64,000 bases of DNA from Antiquaquibacter metalliresistens (GCF_029211225.1 NZ_JARGEM010000004.1:205945-269944), one strand, 5' to 3'. Counted from the first letter of the stretch, positions 35,990-44,558 are shown. The notes: a model not told the origin generated them from the letters alone. Numbers and translations: made by a program.

Positions 35990-37158
35990 AGCTGCCATGT
36001 TTCCACGGTGTCGCCGGCGGCGAGCTCGGTGACCTCCTCCGGCACGATCACCAGAACGTCGGATGCCGCGAGCCCCGCCACGAGGTGCGAGCTCGCACCC
36101 GACACCTCGACCCGGTCATCCGCCGTCACCCGCGCACGCAGGAACTGCCGCTTGCCGGCCGGCGACCGCACCCCGGTCGCGAGCACCCGGGGCCTGCGCA
36201 CCGCCTGCGGCAGGCCGGCGAGTTCGCGCAGCAACGGGGCGAGGAACACCTCGAACGAGAGCTGCGTGCTCACCGGATTGCCCGGGAAGCACACCACCGG
36301 CACGCCCTGGAAGAGCGCCGTCGCCTGCGGTCCGCCCGGCTGCATGGCGACGTGCCCGACGCGGGCGCCGCGCGGTTCGAGCACGTCGCGCACGACCTCG
36401 TGGTCGCCCGCGGAGATGCCGCCGGAGGTGAGGATGAGGTCGGCGTCGACGGCGGAGTCGAGCGCGGCGAGCATGAACGCGGCATCGTCGTCGACGTGCT
36501 CGCGGTGCACCGGCAGCGCCCCGACCGCGCGCACCGCGGCGGTCAGTGCGGTCGCGTTGGAGTCGAAGAGCTGCCCGGGCAGCGGCTCGGTGCCCGGTTG
36601 CACGATCTCGCTGCCGGTCGTGATGATCGCCACGCGCACCCGGCTGCGCACCTCGAGCCCGGTGAGCCCGGCGGCGGCGAGGGCGGCGAGATGCCGGGAC
36701 TCCAGCCGCGTGGCCTCCGGCACGAGGAGCGAGCCCGCCCTCAGATCGCTGCCGCGCTCGCGCACGAACTCGCCGACCGCCCGACCGCGCGTGACCGTCA
36801 CGGTGTCACCGTGCGCCTCGGTGTCCTCGACGGGAACGATCGCGTCCGCGCCCTCGGGCACGACGGCGCCGGTCATGATGCGCACCGCGCTGCTGGGGGC
36901 CAGGGCTGCGGGCTGGGCGGGCCCGGCCGGCAGGTGACCGGTGATCGGCAGCGTGGTGGGGGAGGATGCGACATCCGCCGCCCGCACGGCGAAGCCGTCC
37001 ATCTGGGAGTTGCGGAAGAGCGGCAGGTCGACGGGGCTCAGCACCGCCGATGCCGTCACCCGGCCGAGCGCGTCGTCGAGCGTCACGAACTCGGGTCGCC
37101 AGCGCAGCGCCACGTGCTCGGCGATGTGCGCGGCGTGCTCGTCGACGCTCCAGCTCAT
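35986..37158 (-). CDS. moeA: Molybdopterin molybdenumtransferase
   Basis: A 390-residue MoeA. Motifs are [35 protein letters not shown], the GSEIV loop in [35 protein letters not shown] and [17 protein letters not shown]. It inserts molybdate into adenylylated molybdopterin. ATGA overlaps link it to moeB upstream and moaCB downstream, so the three are one operon. Confidence 0.95.
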   Translation of the reverse strand: MSWSVDEHAAHIAEHVALRWRPEFVTLDDALGRVTASAVLSPVDLPLFRNSQMDGFAVRAADVASSPTTLPITGHLPAGPAQPAALAPSSAVRIMTGAVVPEGADAIVPVEDTEAHGDTVTVTRGRAVGEFVRERGSDLRAGSLLVPEATRLESRHLAALAAAGLTGLEVRSRVRVAIITTGSEIVQPGTEPLPGQLFDSNATALTAAVRAVGALPVHREHVDDDAAFMLAALDSAVDADLILTSGGISAGDHEVVRDVLEPRGARVGHVAMQPGGPQATALFQGVPVVCFPGNPVSTQLSFEVFLAPLLRELAGLPQAVRRPRVLATGVRSPAGKRQFLRARVTADDRVEVSGASSHLVAGLAASDVLVIVPEEVTELAAGDTVETWQL

Positions 37159-38234
37159 CAGTACCTCGCCGTGCTCGGGTCCACCTGCAGCGCCCAGGCG
37201 TCGATGCCGCCGGCGAGGCTCGTGGCGGGGATGCCGCGTGCCGCGAGCTGTTCGCGCGCCGTCTGCGAGCGCACGCCGTGGTGGCAGTAGACGACGATCG
37301 GCCGCGCGTCGTCGAACTCGGCCTCGGCGACTGTGCCGAGCGGCACGAGCACGGAGCCGGGGATGCTCGCGATCGCGGCCTCCCACGGCTCGCGCACGTC
37401 GACGAGCAGCACGTCGTCGCGAGCGGCGAGCTCGGCCGGGGTGATCTCGGCGGCGGGCTCCGTTCGATGACCGGCGGCCGCCGCTCGATCGCCGGCGCAG
37501 AACAGTTCGTAGTCGATGAGCGCGGTCACCGCGGGCGCCTGCGGGTCGCGCGCGTACGGGATCTCGCGGAACGCACCGCTGAGCGCGTCGTAGGTCGTCA
37601 CCCGCCCGATGAGCGGTCGGCCCACGTCGGCGATGAGCTTGAGCGCCTCGGTCGCCATGATGGAGCCGATCACCGCCACGGTCGTCGGCAGCACCCCGCC
37701 GACCGCGCACGAGGGCACCGAACCGGGCGGCGGTGGCGCCGGGAACAGGTCGCGGTAGCTCGTGCCCGCCCAGCTGATGCCGGCCTGCCCGCCGTATTGC
37801 GACACCGCCCCCCAGACCAGCGGGATGCCCGCCAGCTCGGCCGCGTCGTTCGCGAGGTACCGCGTGGGAAAGTTGTCGCTGCCATCGATCACGAGGTCGT
37901 AGCCGGAGAACAGCTCGAGCGCATTGTCGCTCGTCAGGCGCTCCTCGATCGCGACCGCGCTCACGCCCAGCGCCTCCACGAGGGCGGCCGCCGACGCGGC
38001 CTTCGCCTCGCCGATGCGACCGGCGTGCATCACCTGGCGGTGCAGGTTGCTGAGTTCCACGCGGTCGTCGTCGATCACCCCGATCGTGCCCACGCCGGCC
38101 GCGGCGAGCGAGGGGATGACGGTGGATCCCAACCCGCCCGCGCCGATCACGAGCACGCGGGCAGCGCCGAGGCGCTGCTGGGCGGCCACGCCGAAGCCGG
38201 GAAGGGCGAGTTGGCGCGAGTACCGGGCATCCAC
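37158..38234 (-). CDS. moeB: MoeB/ThiF-like adenylyltransferase with C-terminal rhodanese domain
   Basis: A 358-residue protein. The N-terminal ThiF/MoeB domain has the ATP loop VIGAGGLGSTVIPSLA, DDDRVELSNLHRQ and GSDNFPTRYLAND. The C-terminal rhodanese domain runs from about residue 265 and has the sulfur-carrying cysteine in VVYCHHGVRSQ. This MoeZ-like form activates and thiolates the C-terminus of MoaD. The GTG start at 38234 lies 6 nt after a GAGAAT -10-like hexamer. It is the first gene of the moeB-moeA-moaCB operon and divergent from the Mop gene. Confidence 0.92.
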   Translation of the reverse strand: MDARYSRQLALPGFGVAAQQRLGAARVLVIGAGGLGSTVIPSLAAAGVGTIGVIDDDRVELSNLHRQVMHAGRIGEAKAASAAALVEALGVSAVAIEERLTSDNALELFSGYDLVIDGSDNFPTRYLANDAAELAGIPLVWGAVSQYGGQAGISWAGTSYRDLFPAPPPPGSVPSCAVGGVLPTTVAVIGSIMATEALKLIADVGRPLIGRVTTYDALSGAFREIPYARDPQAPAVTALIDYELFCAGDRAAAAGHRTEPAAEITPAELAARDDVLLVDVREPWEAAIASIPGSVLVPLGTVAEAEFDDARPIVVYCHHGVRSQTAREQLAARGIPATSLAGGIDAWALQVDPSTARY

Positions 38235-38288
38235 TCCACCATTCTCGCCCGGGCCCGCCGTCACGGCGTGATCAGCCGCATTCGCGGC

Positions 38289-38294
38289 TAGGAT
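38289..38294 (+). promoter_or_regulatory. Putative -10 element of the mop-modABC operon
   Basis: TAGGAT lies 6 nt before the ATG of the HTH-Mop gene, the same spacing as for moaA. It suggests a leaderless mRNA covering the Mop protein and the molybdate transporter. Confidence 0.5.
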
Positions 38295-38300
38295 CACCAC

Positions 38301-38708
38301 ATGCAAACGCAGAAGCGGAGATTTCGCGTGAGTGAGGCCGCGGCGCTGCTCGGGGTCAGCGACGACACCGTGCGGCGGTGGGCGGAGGCCGGTCGTCTCG
38401 AACTCACGGGCAGCCCCGCGACGGTCGATGGCGTCGCGCTCGCCGGCCTGGCCCAGGAGCTCGCGACGGACTCGGCGCTCGCCGCCGCCTTTCCGCACAC
38501 CCGGGCATCGGCCCGAAACCGGCTGACCGGCATCGTGACGAAGGTCACCAGAGACGGCGTGATGGCCCAGGTCGAACTGCAGGCCGGTCCGTTCCGCATC
38601 GTGAGCCTCATGAGTCGTGAGGCCGCTGACGAACTCGGGCTGGAGCCCGGCGTGCTCGCGACCGCGAGCGCGAAGGCGACGACGATCGTGGTGGAGGTCC
38701 CCGAGTGA
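38301..38708 (+). CDS. HTH-TOBE (Mop) molybdate-binding protein
   Basis: A 135-residue protein. An N-terminal MerR/excisionase-type helix-turn-helix (FRVSEAAALLGVSDDTVRRWAEAGRL, residues 8-33) is followed by a single TOBE/Mop domain (ARNRLTGIVTKVTRDGVMAQVELQAGPFRIVSLMSREAADELGLEPGVLATASAKATTIVVEV). It could bind molybdate and control modABC, or store molybdate. The downstream ModC has no TOBE domain of its own, so the domain may have been split off here. Its stop overlaps the modA start (GTGA). Confidence 0.85.
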   Translation: MQTQKRRFRVSEAAALLGVSDDTVRRWAEAGRLELTGSPATVDGVALAGLAQELATDSALAAAFPHTRASARNRLTGIVTKVTRDGVMAQVELQAGPFRIVSLMSREAADELGLEPGVLATASAKATTIVVEVPE

Positions 38709-39472
38709 AGACGCTGCTGACCGTCGGTGCAGCCGTGCTGCTGCTGGCCGGATGTGCGAGCACCGCACCCGAGCCGACCGAGGAGCCGGACACGCTCGGC
38801 GGCACCGTGACGGTGTTCGCCGCGGCATCCCTCACCGAGAGCTTCGACGAGATCGCGGCCGCCTTCGAGCTGGCCCACCCGAACGTCGAAGTGGTGCTGA
38901 GCTACGGGGGCAGCTCGGGGCTCGCGACCCAGATCGTGGAGGGCGCTCCGGTGGACGTCTTCGCGGCGGCCAGTCCGGCGACCATGGCGACGGTGGTCGA
39001 TGCCGGGCTCGCGGCAGACCCGGTCGACTTCACCGCCAACGTGCTCGAGATCGCGGTGCCGGTCGGCAACCCCGGCGGCATCGAGGGCATCGCCGACTTC
39101 GCGAACCCGCACCTCGCGCTCGCCGTCTGCGCGGTCGAGGTGCCGTGCGGTGCGGCCGCCCAGAAGGTGTTCGATGCCCTCGGGCTCGTCGCCGCGCCCG
39201 ACACCCTCGAGCAGGACGTCAAGTCGGTGCTCACCAAGGTCGAGCTCGGCGAGGTGGATGCCGGACTCGTCTACCGCACGGATGTGCTGGCCGCGGGCGA
39301 CGCCGTCGAGGGCATCGAGTTCCCGGAAGCGGCGGCGGAGGCCGTGAACCGCTACCCGATCGTGGCGCTCACCGGGGCGCCGAATGCGGATGCCGCCGCG
39401 GCCTTCGTGGCCTGGGTCCTGTCCGACGCCGGTCAGACGGTGCTGCAGAAGGCCGGGTTTGGGACACCGTAG
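38705..39472 (+). CDS. modA: Molybdate ABC transporter substrate-binding lipoprotein
   Basis: A 255-residue periplasmic-type binding protein with a lipoprotein signal (LLTVGAAVLLLAGC, cleavage before Cys17). VFAAASLTESFDEIAAAFE and YGGSSGLATQIVEGAPVDVFAAAS are hallmarks of ModA, whose serines bind MoO4. GTG start overlaps the Mop gene by 4 bp. It captures molybdate at the membrane surface for ModBC. Confidence 0.94.
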   Translation: MKTLLTVGAAVLLLAGCASTAPEPTEEPDTLGGTVTVFAAASLTESFDEIAAAFELAHPNVEVVLSYGGSSGLATQIVEGAPVDVFAAASPATMATVVDAGLAADPVDFTANVLEIAVPVGNPGGIEGIADFANPHLALAVCAVEVPCGAAAQKVFDALGLVAAPDTLEQDVKSVLTKVELGEVDAGLVYRTDVLAAGDAVEGIEFPEAAAEAVNRYPIVALTGAPNADAAAAFVAWVLSDAGQTVLQKAGFGTP

Positions 39473-40253
39473 GCGCGGGTTCGCGCCCGTGCTGTGGGTG
39501 CCGGCGGGTCTCGCGCTCGCCCTGCTGGTGCTGCCGCTGGTCGCCCTCGTGGTTCGGGCGCCGTGGGGCCAGCTCGGTCCGCTGCTGGCCAGCAGCGAGG
39601 TGGCGCCGGCGCTCGGCCTGTCGTTGGTGACCGCGTCGCTGGCCACGCTCGCGAGTCTCGTGCTCGGCATCCCTCTGGCCCTCGTGCTGGCGCGCTCACA
39701 GGACTGGCCCGCAGTGCCGCGGCGATTGCTGCGAGCGCTCGTGACGGTGCCGCTCGTGCTGCCGCCGGTCGTCGGCGGTGCGGCGCTGCTGCTGCTGCTC
39801 GGTCGTCGCGGACTGCTGGGTCAGTGGCTGCCGTTCACGCTGCCGTTCACGCCGGCCGCGGTGGTGATCGCCCAGGTGTTCGTGGCGATGCCGTTCCTGG
39901 TGCTCGCGGTGGAGGGGGCGCTGACCTCCTCCGACCGCCGCTTCGAGCTCGCGGCGGCCACGCTCGGCGCCTCCCGCCTGACGGTGTTCCGCCGGGTCAC
40001 GCTGCCGCTGGTGGCACCCGGCATCACCGCCGGAGCGGTGCTGTGCTTCACGCGGGCGCTCGGCGAGTTCGGCGCGACCATCACGTTCGCCGGCAACCTG
40101 CCGGGCGTCACGCAGACCATTCCGATCGCCACCTACCTGCAGTTGCAGCACGACGTGCCGAGCGCGATCGTGCTCTCGCTCGTGCTCATGGCGGTGTCGA
40201 TCGGGGTGCTCGTGGCGCTGCGGGACCGCTGGGTGCCCGGGATCACGCGATGA
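39459..40253 (+). CDS. modB: Molybdate ABC transporter permease
   Basis: A 264-residue permease with five or six membrane helices and the EAA loop ELAAATLGASRLTVFRRVTLPLVAPGI. The start is assigned to TTG at 39459, which overlaps the modA end by 14 bp and has AGAAGG 6 bases upstream; no ATG or GTG with a comparable box exists nearby. It forms the channel for molybdate together with ModA and ModC. Confidence 0.9.
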   Translation: MGHRRRGFAPVLWVPAGLALALLVLPLVALVVRAPWGQLGPLLASSEVAPALGLSLVTASLATLASLVLGIPLALVLARSQDWPAVPRRLLRALVTVPLVLPPVVGGAALLLLLGRRGLLGQWLPFTLPFTPAAVVIAQVFVAMPFLVLAVEGALTSSDRRFELAAATLGASRLTVFRRVTLPLVAPGITAGAVLCFTRALGEFGATITFAGNLPGVTQTIPIATYLQLQHDVPSAIVLSLVLMAVSIGVLVALRDRWVPGITR

Positions 40254-40945
40254 GGCTCGACGTGGATCTCCGCGTGCCAGAACGCGGGGTGTCGGCGGCG
40301 TTCGCCGTGGATTCCGGCGCGCCCCTCGCCCTCGTGGGCCCGAACGGGGCAGGCAAGTCCACCCTCGTGCAGGCGATCGCCGGACTCATCGACGCGGAGG
40401 GCACGGTCGCCCTCGACGGCCGCCGCCTCGACGGCCTGCCGCCGGAACGCCGTCGGGTGGGGCTCGTGTTCCAGGACTACCTGCTGTTCCCGCACCTGAG
40501 CGTGCTCGAGAACGTCGCATTCGGGCCGCGGGCGCAGGGGCGGCGGGATGCCCGTGCCGCGGCATCCGCGCAGCTCGACCGTCTCGGCATCGCCGACCTC
40601 GCCCACCGCCGCCCCGCGCAGCTCTCCGGAGGCCAGTCCCAGCGCGTCGCCCTCGCCCGCGCCCTCGTCGCGGACCCGCAGGTGCTGCTGCTGGATGAAC
40701 CCCTCGCAGCCCTCGACGTGGAGGTGCGTGACGATGTGAGGGCCGAGCTTGCCGAGCACCTGGCGGGATTCTCCGGGGTGACCCTCATCGTCACCCACGA
40801 CATGGAGGATGTCGCCGCCCTGGCCCGCGACGTGCTCGTGCTCGAGGCCGGTCGCATCACCCAGCGCGGGGCCGTGCGCGAGCTGATCCGCGCGCCCGCG
40901 ACCGCGTACGCCGAGCGCCTGGTCGCGCGCTGGGCCGAGGACTGA
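40250..40945 (+). CDS. modC: Molybdate ABC transporter ATP-binding protein
   Basis: A 231-residue ATPase. Walker A is GPNGAGKST, the Q-loop is LVFQDYLLFPHLSV, the signature is LSGGQSQRVALARAL, and Walker B with the catalytic Glu is LLLDEPLAALD; the H-loop is VTHD. Typical ModC proteins are about 350 residues with a C-terminal TOBE pair. This one ends after the ATPase core, and the operon supplies a separate Mop protein. It overlaps modB by 4 bp. Confidence 0.92.
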   Translation: MRLDVDLRVPERGVSAAFAVDSGAPLALVGPNGAGKSTLVQAIAGLIDAEGTVALDGRRLDGLPPERRRVGLVFQDYLLFPHLSVLENVAFGPRAQGRRDARAAASAQLDRLGIADLAHRRPAQLSGGQSQRVALARALVADPQVLLLDEPLAALDVEVRDDVRAELAEHLAGFSGVTLIVTHDMEDVAALARDVLVLEAGRITQRGAVRELIRAPATAYAERLVARWAED

Positions 40946-41064
40946 ACCGGGCCACCCTGCGGCCCCGCATCGCCGTCGCCGTCGCCGGACGCCGCCGCCT
41001 CGGCTCGGGGGCCTCGCCCGACATGCGGCAGGTGTGTCCGAGCCGGGCTCGCGGCGTAACGGCC

Positions 41065-41171
41065 CCTCCGCCGGATTCGCGGGAAACCTCCGCCGGACTC
41101 GCGATAGCCTCGGCCGGATTCGCGGGAAACCTCCGCCGGACTCGCGGAGACCTCCGCCGGGCTCGCGGAAC
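41065..41171. repeat. Five tandem 21-22-bp units
   Basis: Five consecutive units of 22, 21, 22, 21 and 21 bp share the pattern CCTCSGCCGGRYTCGCGRRAR. Units one and three are nearly identical (CGCGGGAAA ending), as are units two and four in their centre, giving a 43-bp higher-order period. The last unit runs directly into the 31-bp hairpin at 41165. Confidence 0.8.
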
Positions 41172-41195
41172 TCAGGACCGACTCCTGAGTTCCGC
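41165..41195. repeat. R2 hairpin element, copy 1
   Basis: Perfect 13-bp arms GCGGAACTCAGGA and TCCTGAGTTCCGC flank a 5-nt loop CCGAC. The whole 31-bp element recurs as its exact reverse complement at 41349-41379. It lies downstream of modC and could act as a terminator. Confidence 0.85.
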
Positions 41196-41221
41196 AGGCA
41201 CATTCGGGCCGCCTCGGCGCT

Positions 41222-41337
41222 AGTTCCAGAGCCAACCGCAGGCTAGCCAGGTCAACCCCGACCTCGTGCTCGACCAGTGCGTCCAGGTGGACCGTGGTGA
41301 TCGTGCCAAGCGAGCGCGCCCCGCCTCCGATTGGCAT
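41222..41337 (-). other. Orphan coding-like fragment between the R2 copies
   Basis: Between the two R2 hairpins the minus strand can be read from an ATG at 41337 as MPIGGGARSLGTITTVHLD and then a plausible helix, ending DLASLRLALEL, before the frame runs into repeat sequence. Third positions are mostly G or C and the composition looks coding, but no family is recognised. It may be a gene remnant or a very small gene; I do not claim it is expressed. Confidence 0.25.
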
Positions 41338-41348
41338 CGGGCGTGTGT

Positions 41349-41379
41349 GCGGAACTCAGGAGTCGGTCCTGAGTTCCGC
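41349..41379. repeat. R2 hairpin element, copy 2 (inverted)
   Basis: Same 13-bp perfect arms as copy 1, with loop GTCGG, so the 31 bp are the exact reverse complement of 41165-41195. The two copies enclose 153 bp. Confidence 0.85.
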
Positions 41380-41426
41380 GAGTGTGCCGGGGTGGCGCGC
41401 GGTCGCGGGCGGGGGTGGGTTGGCAA

Positions 41427-41474
41427 GACGACCGACCGACGACCGACGACGGACGACCGACCGACGACCGACGG
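41427..41474. repeat. Tandem GACC/GACG-rich repeat
   Basis: A 22-bp segment starting GACGACCGACCGACG occurs at 41427-41448 and again at 41452-41473, 25 bp apart, itself built of GAC-CGAC units. It lies about 90 bp before the formamidase-family gene and looks like slippage-prone simple sequence. Confidence 0.75.
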
Positions 41475-41550
41475 CAGGTGGCAGACGACCGAGGGCGGGT
41501 GGCGGGTGGTGGGTGGCAGACGGGCGCGCTGGGCGGTGCGTGCTGGTCGG

Positions 41551-41556
41551 TAGTCT
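41551..41556 (+). promoter_or_regulatory. Putative -10 element of the formamidase-family gene
   Basis: TAGTCT is placed 6 nt before the ATG at 41563, the standard leaderless spacing in this window. Confidence 0.45.
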
Positions 41557-41562
41557 CGACGC

Positions 41563-42591
41563 ATGGATGTACTGCAGCCCGGGCGGGGACCGATCCGCGC
41601 CGCCGCGTACCTGTCCGCCGACCCGGAGCGGGTGTTCTGGGGCGAGTTGCCGTGCGAGGCCGACGAGCCGGTGCTGACGATCGACTCCGGCACCGAGGTG
41701 ACGATCGACACGATAAGCCACGAGGGGATCCTGGAGGACCAGGGGCGCGATCCGCTCGCCTTCTTCGCCGCGCACGGCGCCGACGAGGTGCTGGAGGATG
41801 CGATCGCGCTCGCCGCCTCGGGCCGCGAGCGCGCCGCGGGCCCGCACGTGGTCACCGGTCCGATCGCGGTGCGCGGCGCCAAGCCGGGCGACGTGCTCAC
41901 CATGACCCTCATCGAGGCCCTGCCGCGCGTGCCGTACGGCGTCATCTCCAATCGCCACGGTCGCGGGGCGCTGCCGGACGAGTACCCGGCGCATGGGCAG
42001 ACGGTGAGCATTTTCGCGGGCGTCGACGGCGATCACGGCACCATCGCTCGCGTGGCCGGCGGGTCACGCGACGTGCGGTTCCCGCTCGCGCCGTTCCTCG
42101 GCACGATGGGCGTCGCCGTCGCCGGTGACATCCGCCCGAACTCGGTTCCGCCGGGGCTGCACGGCGGCAACATCGACATCAACCTGCTGACCGCCGGGGC
42201 CTCGTTGCATCTGCCGGTGCAGGTCGACGGTGCCCTCGCCTACGTCGGCGACCCTCACTTCGCCCAGGGCGACGGCGAGGTCGCCCTCACGGCGATGGAG
42301 GCATCCCTCAGGGTCACGGTGCGCTTCGACCTGGTGCCCGGGGGCATGGAGGTGGAGGGGCCGCTCGGCGAGACGGACGAGTACCTGATTCCGACGGGAC
42401 TCGATCGCGACCTCGACACCGCGGTGCAGAAGGCCGTGCGCAACGCCATCACGCTGCTGCGCCACCGTTACGGCATGGATGCCGAACACGCCTACGCCTA
42501 CCTCTCGGCTGCGACCGACTTCGACATCTCCCAGGTCGTCGATCAGGTCAAGGGCGTGCACGCCCGCATCCGCAAGGCCGACTTCGCATGA
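41563..42591 (+). CDS. Acetamidase/formamidase family amidohydrolase
   Basis: A 342-residue FmdA/AmdA-family protein. It shows GDVLTMTLIEALPR, the GDIRPNSVPPGLHGGNIDINLLTAGASLHLPVQVDGALAYVGDPHFAQGDGEV region that forms the active site in this family, and a helical C-terminus. Members hydrolyse small amides such as formamide or acetamide to the acid and ammonia. Its stop overlaps the start of the AtzH-amidase fusion gene, and ureidoglycine aminotransferase and allantoate hydrolase genes follow, so a small amide from purine breakdown, for example oxamate, is a reasonable substrate guess. Confidence 0.82.
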   Translation: MDVLQPGRGPIRAAAYLSADPERVFWGELPCEADEPVLTIDSGTEVTIDTISHEGILEDQGRDPLAFFAAHGADEVLEDAIALAASGRERAAGPHVVTGPIAVRGAKPGDVLTMTLIEALPRVPYGVISNRHGRGALPDEYPAHGQTVSIFAGVDGDHGTIARVAGGSRDVRFPLAPFLGTMGVAVAGDIRPNSVPPGLHGGNIDINLLTAGASLHLPVQVDGALAYVGDPHFAQGDGEVALTAMEASLRVTVRFDLVPGGMEVEGPLGETDEYLIPTGLDRDLDTAVQKAVRNAITLLRHRYGMDAEHAYAYLSAATDFDISQVVDQVKGVHARIRKADFA

Positions 42592-44084
42592 CCGGCCCCC
42601 AACAGCACGCCGAGATCATCGACGCCTTCTGGCAATACGAGCGGGCGCTGATGTCCAACGACCTCGACGCGCTCGACCGGCTGTTCGCGCCAGGGGCGGA
42701 GACGCTGCGCGGCGATGCCGCGGGCATCCTGGTCGGGCACGACGCGATCGCGGACTTCCGCGGCGGCGCCCCGGCGCGCGCGATCCTGCACGTCGAGGTG
42801 CGCGAGATCGCGGATGACGCCGCCCTCGTCGTCGCGATCACCGCCCCCACGACCGGCGGCCGCGGCCAGCAGACCCAGCTCTGGCGCAAGGCCGAAGGAC
42901 TCTGGCGCGTCGCCGCCGCCCACGTCGCAGTTCCGGTCAAAGCCATCGACGCCGCCATCTGGCGCGCGGTCGGCACGCCCCTGGTGCGCGGAGCCGCGCA
43001 CGGGCCCCTGCGCGGGCAGACCGTCGCCGTGAAGGACCTCTACGACATCGTCGGTCAGAAGGTGGGCGCTGGCATCCCCGCCTGGCTCGACCGGGCGGAA
43101 CCCGCGACCGGCACCTCCCCGGCCGTCGCCGCGCTGCTCGCCGCCGGGGCCGATGTGACCGGCATCGCGCAGACCGACGAGTTCGCGTACTCGATCGCCG
43201 GGCGCAACCCGCACTCGGGCACGCCGCTCAATCCCGCGGTGCTCGGCGGGGTGCCGGGCGGCTCGTCGAGCGGGCCGGCCTCCGCGGTCGCGTCGGGGCA
43301 GGCATCCATCGGCCTGGGCACCGACACCGCGGGCTCGATCCGCGTGCCCGCGAGCTACCAGGGACTCTGGGGGCTGCGCACGACCCACGGCGCGGTCTCC
43401 CGCGAGGGGCTGCTGCCGCTCGCGCCGAGCTTCGACACGGTCGGTTGGCTCACCCGCGACGCCGCGACCCTGCGCGCCGCGGCGGCCGCGACGCTTCCCG
43501 CCGGTGGCGGTGTCGCCGACCTCGTCAGTGCCCCCGCCCTCCTCGATGTCGTCGAGGCGGACGTGCGGGCCGCGTTCGAGGCGTTCGACCGCTTCGAGCA
43601 CGTCGAGCTGGGCGACCTCGATGAGCTGTTCTTCGCGTTCCGCACCGTGCAGCAGGCCGAGGCGTGGCGTGCCCATGGGGCGTGGATCACCGCGCACCCC
43701 GGTGCACTCGGCGACGATGTCGCGGGCCGGTTCGCGCTCGCGGCGGCGGTCACGCCTGAGCAGGAGTCCGCCGCTCGCGTCGTGATGGCGGCGGCGCGGC
43801 AGCGACTGGATGCCGTGCTCGGCGACCGCGTGCTGGTGCTGCCGTCCGCGTCATCCGTCGCCCCCTCGGTGTTTGCCGACGCCGAGCTCATCGAGCGCAC
43901 CCGGCAGGGCACCCTGCGCCTGACGTGCATCGCCGGACTCACCGGTCGCCCGGCGCTGAGCGTGCCGCTGCTGGGTGTGCCGCAGCCCGGCGCGCTGCTC
44001 GCGGCTCCCGTCGGGGTGTGCCTCGTCGGGCCGCGCGGCAGCGACCTGGCGCTCATCGACGTCGCGGAGTCCCTCACGCAGTGA
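42588..44084 (+). CDS. AtzH/HpxZ-like domain fused to an amidase-signature hydrolase
   Basis: A 498-residue fusion. Residues 1 to about 118 are an AtzH/HpxZ-like (DUF3225, NTF2-fold) domain (AEIIDAFWQYERALMSNDLDALDRLF, LWRKAEGLWRVAAAHVAVP). Residues from about 130 are an amidase-signature enzyme with the catalytic Lys149 (VAVKDLYD), cis-Ser in GGSSSG (226-228) and the nucleophile Ser250 in GTDTAGSIRVPA. In Klebsiella the separate HpxZ and HpxY proteins belong to the hpx cluster, where oxalurate is the product of a PucG homologue. The neighbouring pucG gene makes oxalurate hydrolysis the best guess. Starts by ATGA overlap with the formamidase-family gene. Confidence 0.85.
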   Translation: MTGPQQHAEIIDAFWQYERALMSNDLDALDRLFAPGAETLRGDAAGILVGHDAIADFRGGAPARAILHVEVREIADDAALVVAITAPTTGGRGQQTQLWRKAEGLWRVAAAHVAVPVKAIDAAIWRAVGTPLVRGAAHGPLRGQTVAVKDLYDIVGQKVGAGIPAWLDRAEPATGTSPAVAALLAAGADVTGIAQTDEFAYSIAGRNPHSGTPLNPAVLGGVPGGSSSGPASAVASGQASIGLGTDTAGSIRVPASYQGLWGLRTTHGAVSREGLLPLAPSFDTVGWLTRDAATLRAAAAATLPAGGGVADLVSAPALLDVVEADVRAAFEAFDRFEHVELGDLDELFFAFRTVQQAEAWRAHGAWITAHPGALGDDVAGRFALAAAVTPEQESAARVVMAAARQRLDAVLGDRVLVLPSASSVAPSVFADAELIERTRQGTLRLTCIAGLTGRPALSVPLLGVPQPGALLAAPVGVCLVGPRGSDLALIDVAESLTQ

Positions 44085-44517
44085 CGGTGCGGGCGATGAG
44101 CCAGCTTGCCGGGATGTGCCCGGCGGCGAGTACGACCGTGGCGACCGCCAGCCAGGGCGAGGCTCCCCACGCCGCGGCGAGACCGAAGGCGAGCACCGGG
44201 AACACCGCCATCGGCACCGGCAGCGGGCCGAGCCGACGGTAGAGCAGAGCGAACGTGCGCCCCCGCAGCAGATACCGCGCCCACAGCGCGAGATAGGCGA
44301 GTTCGGCCGCGGTCACCCCGACGAGCCACCACGGATGCTCGCCGAGGGGGAAGGCGACGAGGGCCAGACAGCCCGCCTGGCCCGCCCGTTCGAGGATCGT
44401 CAGCCCCAGGGGCACGGGCACTCGGCGCATTCCGTCGCGCGGCGGGAACCGCAGCAGCAGCAGATTCGGGGCGAGCACGGCCAGCCCGATCGCCAGACCC
44501 ACCCAGGAGAAGCTCAC
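44074..44517 (-). CDS. Small polytopic membrane protein, unknown function
   Basis: A 147-residue protein with about four or five membrane helices (WVGLAIGLAVLAPNLLLL, ILERAGQAGCLALVAFPLG, WWLVGVTAAELAYLALWARYLL, VPMAVFPVLAFGLAAAWGASPWLAVATVVLAAGHIPASWLIA). I do not recognise the family. The GTG at 44517 is preceded at 6 nt by CAAGAT, matching the leaderless pattern; an in-frame GTG at 44538 is possible. It lies on the opposite strand inside the purine region, overlaps the amidase end by 11 bp and is divergent from pucG. Confidence 0.65.
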   Translation of the reverse strand: MSFSWVGLAIGLAVLAPNLLLLRFPPRDGMRRVPVPLGLTILERAGQAGCLALVAFPLGEHPWWLVGVTAAELAYLALWARYLLRGRTFALLYRRLGPLPVPMAVFPVLAFGLAAAWGASPWLAVATVVLAAGHIPASWLIARTVTA

Positions 44518-44546
44518 GTCGTCATCTTGCCGCAACACGACATCCG

Positions 44547-44552
44547 TAGCAT
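44547..44552 (+). promoter_or_regulatory. Putative -10 element of pucG
   Basis: TAGCAT lies 6 nt upstream of the pucG ATG, so the pucG-allC message is probably leaderless. Confidence 0.5.
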
Positions 44553-44558
44553 TGACTC

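Larger units (their letters stand above)
40946..41562. other. Gene-poor, repeat-rich spacer
   Basis: This 617-bp stretch between modC and the formamidase-family gene has no convincing gene. It holds five tandem 21-22-bp units (41065-41171), two reverse-complementary 31-bp hairpins (41165-41195 and 41349-41379), an orphan coding-like fragment between them (41222-41337, minus) and a GACC/GACG-rich tandem stretch (41427-41474). The first 110 bp are plain G/C-rich sequence. Confidence 0.75.

Noticed and set aside
41065-41171. CRISPR array
   Set aside because: Units are contiguous and too short, with no spacers between them.
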